From Calditrichaceae bacterium (GTDB lineage Bacteria; Calditrichota; Calditrichia; Calditrichales; Calditrichaceae): a stretch of 11,152 nt of DNA. The notes under the pieces are model-generated. The model was not told where the DNA came from, ran no database searches, and worked only from the letters and a program-made list of their open reading frames with translations. The translations under genes were made by a program, and so were the position numbers. Shown piece after piece: positions 1-5,315 of the stretch (the first letter of the stretch is position 1; the number at the start of each line of letters is the position of its first letter). The DNA lies in contig JANTFQ010000049.1 of the NCBI GenBank assembly GCA_024763405.1, positions 1-11,152 on the forward strand, read 5' to 3'.

Positions 1-364
1 AAAACATCGGTATCCATGTAGCCTTATTGTGAAACCGGACAAAATCCAATGCCGTTACGGAAAGTAATGCCATTTCTACCGTATTTGGCGCTTCTAAATA
101 ATACTTATTTTCTTCAATAATCAGAGATCGTACCGTGTAGTTAAAGCTGAATTTATCATTTATTGATTTGGCCAGTTCTTTGGACCATAAATCAATGGCG
201 ACCTGAGCATCGTTTAAATCAATTCCGGAAAAGAGTTTCGCAGAATACCCAATATTTAAAGTTTGCCCGGGTATCTGGGGAAAAACGGTACTACAACTTA
301 AAAAGAATATGACAATTCCAATAAAAAATTTTATGTTGTCCCAGTGCATATTCATTACATTCAT
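1..364 (-). CDS. PhnD-like periplasmic substrate-binding protein, partial (C-terminus off the left edge)
   Basis: The first 121 codons of a fourth PhnD-like binding protein, cut by the window edge. It is recognised by comparison with its three upstream neighbours: a hydrophobic leader at residues 11-24, then a block at 51-64 (NDAQVAIDLWSKEL) that matches the equivalent ND-x2-A-x2-LW block of each neighbour, and LDFVRFHN at about 107-114 matching IDYIQYHN in the gene at 1322-2266. The start is the ATG at 364, 19 bases after the stop of the preceding gene, with a purine-rich GGGACGGGA just upstream; in-frame ATGs at 355 and 349 are alternatives. The leader contains FLSC, so a lipoprotein is possible, but position -3 is Phe and the lipobox is poor; cleavage before the Gln at residue 30 is the other reading. 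Ligand unknown. Confidence 0.8.
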   Translation of the reverse strand, partial: MNVMNMHWDNIKFFIGIVIFFLSCSTVFPQIPGQTLNIGYSAKLFSGIDLNDAQVAIDLWSKELAKSINDKFSFNYTVRSLIIEENKYYLEAPNTVEMALLSVTALDFVRFHNKATWIPMF

Positions 365-383
365 TCCCGTCCCTGTTGGGTAA

Positions 384-1325
384 TTACTGCTGCCGTTTTT
401 TAGCCAAAGCCTTAGAGTTCTGTACCAGCTCACGAAGTGTTTCCAGGTATTCCGGTTTTGAGGGAATCATACTCGACTGACCAAAAAACGCCAGTATCTG
501 TTTTCCCCTTTGAGATTTATTAAGATCAAGTGCCGCGTTTGTTATAATTTGTTTGATTTTCTCATCGAGTGTTTTTTTCAAACAGAACATACCGCGTGCA
601 AATGCAGGTGATTGCGCGATAACCACAAGGTCTTGGCCAATTTGTGGATTCAACTGAACCATTGTCTGAAACTGGTTGTAATTAACAACGCAGGCATCGG
701 CTTTATTAAAAAAGACAGATACGATTGCCTTGGAATCTTTTGTAACAAATGTCTGTGATTTGAAAAAATCATCGGCACTTCCAAAATGTTTTTTTTGCAG
801 AAGATAATTTAACCAGTATTCTATTATTCGTTCATCCTGGTTTTTTGAAAGAGCAATCTTTTTACTTTGCAAGTCGCGGATATCCTTATAGTTTCTGTCT
901 TTACGCGCCAAAACAAGGTATTCCTCAGGAAAGTGCCCCTTTACCGTGGTTAAGGCTACGGATTCCCAGTATTTATCGAAGTTATAATCAAAAAAATCGA
1001 GAGCTCCCAATATAATGAGGTCAAATTTTTTGCTTAAGCTTAGATTTGTTTGTGTATAATCGTTTTCTAAAAAATCAGATGTTACAATAAAATGGATATT
1101 GGTTTGTTTCTTAACTATTCGCACAATCTCTTTTGTCCACATATCCATTGCAAATTGCGCATCCTTGCGGGTTAACTCATCCAGCACATGAAACGGCAGG
1201 GCTAAATGCAGGTTTATTGTTTTTTCATTTTTTGTATTTTGGGCCGCAACTAAGTTGATATCGAAGATGAAAATGAAAAAGAGGAGAAAGAGCATTCTCA
1301 TATATAAAAATACTTGCCGCTTCAT
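384..1325 (-). CDS. PhnD-like periplasmic substrate-binding protein (313 aa)
   Basis: A type-2 periplasmic binding protein resembling the phosphate/phosphite/phosphonate-binding (PhnD/SsuA-like) family. A signal peptide spans residues 1-28, with probable cleavage after VAA before Gln29. Landmarks shared with the neighbouring paralogues are KDAQFAMDMWTKEI near 54-67, GHFPEEY at 130-136, FFNKADACVVNYN at 205-217 (the region where PhnD proteins carry a 'NGKADA' type stretch), LNPQI at 225-229 and FFGQSSMIP at 280-288. The length fits a stand-alone binding protein with no membrane anchor or kinase domain. Its ATG overlaps the TGA of the upstream gene as ATGA, implying translational coupling. Family placement is by motif resemblance; the ligand cannot be read from the sequence, and no cognate ABC permease or ATPase lies in the window. 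Confidence 0.85.
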   Translation of the reverse strand: MKRQVFLYMRMLFLLFFIFIFDINLVAAQNTKNEKTINLHLALPFHVLDELTRKDAQFAMDMWTKEIVRIVKKQTNIHFIVTSDFLENDYTQTNLSLSKKFDLIILGALDFFDYNFDKYWESVALTTVKGHFPEEYLVLARKDRNYKDIRDLQSKKIALSKNQDERIIEYWLNYLLQKKHFGSADDFFKSQTFVTKDSKAIVSVFFNKADACVVNYNQFQTMVQLNPQIGQDLVVIAQSPAFARGMFCLKKTLDEKIKQIITNAALDLNKSQRGKQILAFFGQSSMIPSKPEYLETLRELVQNSKALAKKRQQ

Positions 1326-2266
1326 TTATTTAATTCCCGTGCTTTATATTTAGAGATACGTTTTTTATGTTCTTGTACCATTTTTTGAATACTTAAAATA
1401 TCTTTTTCTTTAAACGGAACAACGCGGGATTGTCCGAAAAGTGCTAGAACCTGCCTGCCTGCAGCTGTTTTTTGAAGATTATTTAAAACATATATTACAT
1501 CTGGTTTAGCCCAGTCATAAAAAGATTTTTTGATACAGGTAATTCCCTTAATAAATGGGGGCGAGGTTCGTATTATTTTTAATTTTTTTTCGATTTGAGG
1601 ATTTAACTCGGCCATTGTTTTAAAAGCATTATATCCTACCAGACAGGCATCTGCCTTTTTAAAAAAAACGTCCAGAACAGCAGCAGAAGATTTACCTGAT
1701 TTTGAAATAGTCTTAAAAAATGCATCTGGCAGAACACCATATTCTGATAGTACCGTATTCTCTAACCACATCGTGCTGATGGGAATGTCCTGGTTAAACG
1801 GTATTCTGAGTTTTTTGTTTTTTAAACTATTTAAATCGGGAATCCTCGTATTTCTGTGTACTAAAAGGACATACTCTTCCGGATAATGTCCGGTACCAGC
1901 GGACGAAACGACTGGACTCCAGAGTCCTGAATTATGATACTGAATATAATCAATAGAGAGCAGGTTTATTATATCATACTCTATTTTTGATGTTTTATTG
2001 AGTACAGAATCAATTTTATCGACTAAAGAGATTTCAATTTGTATTGTCAGGTTAGAATCTGCGAGATGGCTGTTGTTTGTAAAATTTTTACTAATTTCTT
2101 TTGTCCAAAGTCTTAATGCACTCTGTGCATCATTTCGGTTGACATCTATAAACAATTTATTGTCAAACGCCGCCCTAAAAAAATATGTTGAAGGGGCATG
2201 AGTTTGGCTGAAGTTTTTAATTGGCAGCCACAGCAGTAAGACTAAAAATAGGAAATTTATTTTCAC
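1322..2266 (-). CDS. PhnD-like periplasmic substrate-binding protein (314 aa, GTG start)
   Basis: A second complete PhnD-like binding protein. From the GTG at 2266 it starts directly with a signal peptide (about residues 1-20, cleavage before Gln21). Family landmarks: NDAQSALRLWTKEI near 45-58, SIDYIQYHN near 104-112, GHYPEEY at 126-132, FFKKADACLVGYN at 201-213, LNPQI at 221-225 and LFGQSRVVPF at 286-295. An in-frame ATG at 2287 would add seven residues and overlap the upstream gene by 20 bases. I prefer the GTG because the same GTG, preceded by nearly the same bases, is kept at the matching place (3646) in the other duplicated copy, where the ATG is absent. Neither start has a strong Shine-Dalgarno, so coupling to upstream translation is likely. 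It ends in ELNK and TGA inside an ATGA overlap with the next gene. Confidence 0.83.
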   Translation of the reverse strand: MKINFLFLVLLLWLPIKNFSQTHAPSTYFFRAAFDNKLFIDVNRNDAQSALRLWTKEISKNFTNNSHLADSNLTIQIEISLVDKIDSVLNKTSKIEYDIINLLSIDYIQYHNSGLWSPVVSSAGTGHYPEEYVLLVHRNTRIPDLNSLKNKKLRIPFNQDIPISTMWLENTVLSEYGVLPDAFFKTISKSGKSSAAVLDVFFKKADACLVGYNAFKTMAELNPQIEKKLKIIRTSPPFIKGITCIKKSFYDWAKPDVIYVLNNLQKTAAGRQVLALFGQSRVVPFKEKDILSIQKMVQEHKKRISKYKARELNK

Positions 2267-2617
2267 TTTAAATTCCGGTTTGTGCATTGTTTGATAAACC
2301 CAGTTTCACTTCTGCCATCAGATGATCATAGAGCGTTTTGTAATCCTGGGCAATGGAGAGAGACTCAAAAAACTGTGTATGGATCATATCTTCTGCGCTG
2401 GGTATTCTGATACTATGAGCTCTTTCGATTAAATTCAGTTTAGCGATTGCAGCCTTCATTGCCTCTTTCGAAAAAACAACTTTTTCCTGCAGGCTTTTAA
2501 TTTTTAAAAATGCGCTTTTTATCTTAAGGGCAAGGCCGTCCTTAAGAAAATTGTGCTTTCCCTTGAGTTTCGAGGCCCGTACTTTCATTTCCTGCACTTT
2601 GTAGCGGATGCTGAATC
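2258..2617. repeat. Direct repeat copy 2 (duplicated TolC 3' end)
   Basis: This block matches 3638-3997 without any gap at a constant offset of 1380 bases. I counted 199 matches in 240 positions (2341-2580 against 3721-3960), about 83 percent, with a row at 93 percent (2461-2520). Similarity stops near 2617, inside the hybrid ORF after its leader, and near 2258, just inside the following binding-protein gene. The stop of the TolC-type frame and the GTG start behind it lie within the repeat. Confidence 0.9.
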
Positions 2618-2675
2618 TCATAAAAAAGATTAAAATCAGGATAAATCTGATCCGTAAATTAGTCCTAAATGTCAT
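2268..2675 (-). CDS. Hybrid small ORF: signal-like leader fused to a duplicated TolC-like C-terminus (135 aa)
   Basis: Residues 1-19 form a basic, hydrophobic leader (MTFRTNLRIRFILILIFFM). From about residue 22 the sequence is a copy of the last ~114 residues of the TolC-like protein at 3648-5093: RYKVQEM, FLKDGLAL, KSLQ, VVFSK, AMKAAI and LYDHLMA are shared. By my count 77 of 114 residues are identical. The signal peptide proper, both barrel regions and most of the coiled coil of a TolC protein are missing, so it cannot form an outer membrane channel alone. The frame is open, starts in an ATGA overlap with the gene before it and stops one base before the GTG of the gene after it. It is either a decaying duplication by-product kept as a translational bridge or a small periplasmic helical protein. 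The high amino-acid divergence for its DNA similarity favours relaxed constraint. Confidence 0.7.
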   Translation of the reverse strand: MTFRTNLRIRFILILIFFMRFSIRYKVQEMKVRASKLKGKHNFLKDGLALKIKSAFLKIKSLQEKVVFSKEAMKAAIAKLNLIERAHSIRIPSAEDMIHTQFFESLSIAQDYKTLYDHLMAEVKLGLSNNAQTGI

Positions 2676-3646
2676 TTGTTTAATTCCGATAATTTTTTCT
2701 GATCAGAAACTAATTGTTCAATATTTTTAAGGAAACGCGGTTCAAAGGGAATTAAGCGTGATTCGCCAAAAAGCTTAAGGATTTGATTGCCAGCCTTAGA
2801 ATTGGTTAAATTCAAAAGTCCATCCAGTATATCGGCATAATATGCCGGATTAAAATCCGTCCGTATGCATACCAATCCCTTTATATAACCGGGCGATGAT
2901 TTAATTATTTTCAATCTTTTCTTTATTTGGGGGTTGAGTTCCGTCATTATTTGGTACGCATTGTACCCAACCAGGCAGGCATCCATTTTATTAAAAAAAA
3001 CATCCAATACAACATTCGAAACTTTTTCGTTCTCTTTAATCTGTTTAAAAAATCCGGCAGCAGGACGCTTAAAATTTTCAAGAGTCTGGTTTTGCAGCCA
3101 GGCACGGCTAAAACGGCTGTCAGGTCCCTTTAGGATGCTGATGGACTTTCCCCGTAACTGCTTAAGGTTGTTAACTCCGCCATCCCGCTGAACAAGCAAA
3201 AGATATTCTTCCGGAACATGACCGTCATCTATTGAAACGGCTATGGGAATCCAATAATCCCTGTTGGCATAACGTATATAGTCGATACTGAGTAGATTTA
3301 CAATATCAAAATTAGTGTATGTACTTGTTGCCAACAATGTGTTTATATTTCCTACATAATGCAGAGTTATGTCCGGTTTAATATGGGCCAGTGTTTTTAA
3401 TTCTGACGTAAATTTTTTAACCCATAGCTTTAAAGCGGTCAGGACATCATTCTTCTTAACACCACTAAAAAGATGTTCATCGTAGGCCATGTGCAATGAA
3501 ACAGTCGGATGCGATTGTATATCCTGGCTGAAAAGCAAAATTGGAAACAACCAAAGACATACAAAAAAAATTATTTTCTTATTCCAACGCATCCAAATCT
3601 CAAAAGGTTTATGATTCAATCTTTCTTTAGTGGATTTCATTTTCAC
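2672..3646 (-). CDS. PhnD-like periplasmic substrate-binding protein (324 aa, GTG start)
   Basis: The first PhnD-like binding protein after the TolC-like gene. The GTG at 3646 lies one base after the TolC-like stop (TAA-A-GTG), and an ATG follows two codons later at 3640. A long N-terminal region precedes a signal peptide core at about residues 24-40 with probable cleavage before Gln41; an internal ATG at 3592 (residue 19) would give a more standard signal peptide and could be the real start. Landmarks: KNDVLTALKLWVKKF near 65-79, SIDYIRYAN near 120-128, GHVPEEY at 142-148, FFNKMDACLVGYN at 217-229, LNPQI at 237-241 and LFGESRLIPF at 292-301. It is closest to the protein at 1322-2266, with which it also shares the ELNK terminus, though overall identity looks only around 40 percent. 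Ligand not determinable. Confidence 0.84.
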   Translation of the reverse strand: MKMKSTKERLNHKPFEIWMRWNKKIIFFVCLWLFPILLFSQDIQSHPTVSLHMAYDEHLFSGVKKNDVLTALKLWVKKFTSELKTLAHIKPDITLHYVGNINTLLATSTYTNFDIVNLLSIDYIRYANRDYWIPIAVSIDDGHVPEEYLLLVQRDGGVNNLKQLRGKSISILKGPDSRFSRAWLQNQTLENFKRPAAGFFKQIKENEKVSNVVLDVFFNKMDACLVGYNAYQIMTELNPQIKKRLKIIKSSPGYIKGLVCIRTDFNPAYYADILDGLLNLTNSKAGNQILKLFGESRLIPFEPRFLKNIEQLVSDQKKLSELNK

Positions 3647-3997
3647 TTTAAATACCGGTTTCTATGCCCGTTAATAGGTCTAGATTTGCTTTTGCCATCA
3701 GATGATCGTACAGCGCTTTGTAATACTGGGCAATTGCCAGAGACTCAAATAACTGGGACTGAATCATATCTTGCGCGCTTGCCATTTCAATACTATAAGC
3801 CCTCTCGGTTAATTCACGATTATCAATTGCAGCCTTCATTGCGTCTTTCGAAAAAACAACTTTATCCTGCAGGCTTTTTATTTTTAATAATGCGCTTTTT
3901 ATCTGAAGGGCAAGGCCGTCCTTAAGAAAATATTGTTTTTCCTCGAGTTCCGAAGCCCGCGCTCTCATTTCCTGCACTTTGTAGCGGCTACTAAATC
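3638..3997. repeat. Direct repeat copy 1 (3' end of the intact TolC-like gene)
   Basis: The presumed parental copy of the 360-base direct repeat. It covers the last ~114 codons of the TolC-like gene and the first bases of the binding-protein gene that follows. The partner copy is at 2258-2617. Confidence 0.9.
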
Positions 3998-5093
3998 CGC
4001 TGAATAAGGGCAGTTCCACACCAGCGCCAATCATCCAGGAATCTTTATCATGGGTGGAAACAGCGCCATATTTATATTTATTTTTAATATGATTTATTTT
4101 TCCGATTAAAGCGGCCTTAAACCAAAATTCGCTTTTTGCTTCATCCACTTTAGCGTCATAGATTTTTGCGGCTTCCTGTACTTTAAGCCAATCCGGATTA
4201 TTAGAAAAAGTCTTTTTCAGATTTATCGGAAGCTCTGTCTGGATGGGGGAATAAGGCAATTCAGTCTCCTTTGTCTCAAATGGAGCGGCCTCTTTTTCTG
4301 CGATGGTAAAGGCAAGTGCGGAAGCACTCAACTCTAAATTGTACGAAAGGGTTGTCTGCAAAGCATGAATACTGGAGGAAAACATTTTATTCTTAAGAAA
4401 ATCGGTTTTGGACACTTTGCCGGAACCATTTTTATACATATTTTCGGTGAGCTCTAATGTGACATCCACTCTGTCAACCGTTTCCTGTCCCAGCTTATAC
4501 AGTTTTTTTGCCAGCACATTCCCATAATAACGTTCTTTTACATCATATATTATTTGTAAATCCGATTTTCGCTTTTCCTGCTGCCGAACATTTATTTGTC
4601 CTTTGGCTTGTTTTCTTAAAGCAGAACGGCGGCCTCCCAAATAGAGCGGAAGCATAAAATCCAGAGATAGCGTCCCGTTCGTTCGATCCATTAATTTGGT
4701 GCGTTTTTCTGGAACGGTTACCGTCATATTAACCGGTGTACCCGGTGGAAGTCCCGGCAGAAGAAGGCCGTTCACAACATATTCTGAAGTTTCTTCCGGA
4801 TATACAAAAATCGGTGATTCGTCTAAGCGAATATAGTTAGCCGAAGCTGAAATTTGCGGCCAGTATGAGGATATAACCTGCTTATACTGCGCTTCTGCTA
4901 TCCGTAGCGACTGATCCGATATTTTAGCCTGGTGGTTGTTCTGCAGGGCCAGGTTGATGCATTGTTTAAGGTCAAGAACCTGGGAATTATCCGCAGACTT
5001 TTTTTCATTTTTAATCTGTCCTGCAAAGCTCGTTGAAAAGAGAAGAAAGAATAAAGAAAAAATAGGTATAAAGGTTTTGCGTAAATTAAGCAT
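3648..5093 (-). CDS. TolC-like outer membrane efflux protein (481 aa)
   Basis: An outer membrane channel component of the TolC/OEP family, which normally forms trimers bridging outer membrane and periplasm for export. Signal peptide residues 1-24 (cleavage after SFA). The first OEP repeat starts at about residue 38 with the typical LDLKQCINLALQNN and continues through AEAQYKQVISSYWPQISASANY; the second covers about 260-475, with a GAGVELPLFSGF strand-turn near 355 followed by a long helical stretch. Length is normal for the family. I chose ATG 5093 because AAGGAG lies 6 bases upstream; an in-frame TTG at 5099 overlaps that site. It is first in the minus-strand operon. Usual partners (membrane-fusion protein, RND or ABC pump) are absent from the window, and instead binding proteins follow, which is odd. 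Its last ~114 codons are duplicated at 2268-2617. Confidence 0.9.
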   Translation of the reverse strand: MLNLRKTFIPIFSLFFLLFSTSFAGQIKNEKKSADNSQVLDLKQCINLALQNNHQAKISDQSLRIAEAQYKQVISSYWPQISASANYIRLDESPIFVYPEETSEYVVNGLLLPGLPPGTPVNMTVTVPEKRTKLMDRTNGTLSLDFMLPLYLGGRRSALRKQAKGQINVRQQEKRKSDLQIIYDVKERYYGNVLAKKLYKLGQETVDRVDVTLELTENMYKNGSGKVSKTDFLKNKMFSSSIHALQTTLSYNLELSASALAFTIAEKEAAPFETKETELPYSPIQTELPINLKKTFSNNPDWLKVQEAAKIYDAKVDEAKSEFWFKAALIGKINHIKNKYKYGAVSTHDKDSWMIGAGVELPLFSGFSSRYKVQEMRARASELEEKQYFLKDGLALQIKSALLKIKSLQDKVVFSKDAMKAAIDNRELTERAYSIEMASAQDMIQSQLFESLAIAQYYKALYDHLMAKANLDLLTGIETGI

Positions 5094-5099
5094 ATTCAA

Positions 5100-5105
5100 C
5101 TCCTT
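5100..5105 (-). promoter_or_regulatory. Shine-Dalgarno site of the TolC-like gene
   Basis: AAGGAG on the minus strand, 6 bases before ATG 5093. It decides the start of the TolC-like protein and excludes the TTG at 5099, which lies immediately against it. Confidence 0.75.
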
Positions 5106-5301
5106 TTAAGTGTTTTTCCTAAATGCAAACTATCGGAATTATTTTGAATAGCTTTAGATTGTACGGTGTTTTTGCTTTTCGCGGGAGCTATTGATCTTTT
5201 TATTCTGTATTTGTTTGTTAGCATTTGTATAGTGTTTTATTGGAATTTATATTGGTTTAGATTATTTCGTAAGTAAAACCGCATTTGCCTTTTGTACTTC
5301 A
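5106..5301. promoter_or_regulatory. Divergent intergenic region between the two operons
   Basis: This AT-rich stretch separates the TolC-like gene (leftward) from the large secreted protein (rightward), so it must hold promoters for both unless the rightward genes are read from elsewhere. I could not assign a convincing -35/-10 pair or a Bacteroidota-type TTTG/TAnnTTTG pair on either strand, and no operator-like palindrome stood out. Confidence 0.5.
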
Positions 5302-5309
5302 TAGGAGAA
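5302..5309 (+). promoter_or_regulatory. Shine-Dalgarno site of the 989-aa secreted protein
   Basis: TAGGAGAA ending 6 bases before ATG 5316. It selects this ATG over the in-frame TTG at 5292, which lies upstream of the site. Confidence 0.75.
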
Positions 5310-5315
5310 TTTGAG

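Noticed and set aside
2672..3646. Calling the binding proteins phnD of a phosphonate ABC importer
   Set aside because: No permease, ATPase or phosphonate-metabolism gene is in the window and the motifs only place them in the broad PhnD-like family, so no gene symbol or ligand is given.
3509..3925. 138-codon plus-strand ORF opposite the TolC-like tail and the first binding protein
   Set aside because: It lies wholly antisense to two well-supported genes, has no ribosome binding site I could see and no recognisable motif; a shadow frame.
2258..3997. Insertion sequence or integron-like origin of the 360-base direct repeat
   Set aside because: The repeat is entirely explained by duplicated TolC-like coding sequence; there are no terminal inverted repeats and no transposase or integrase nearby.
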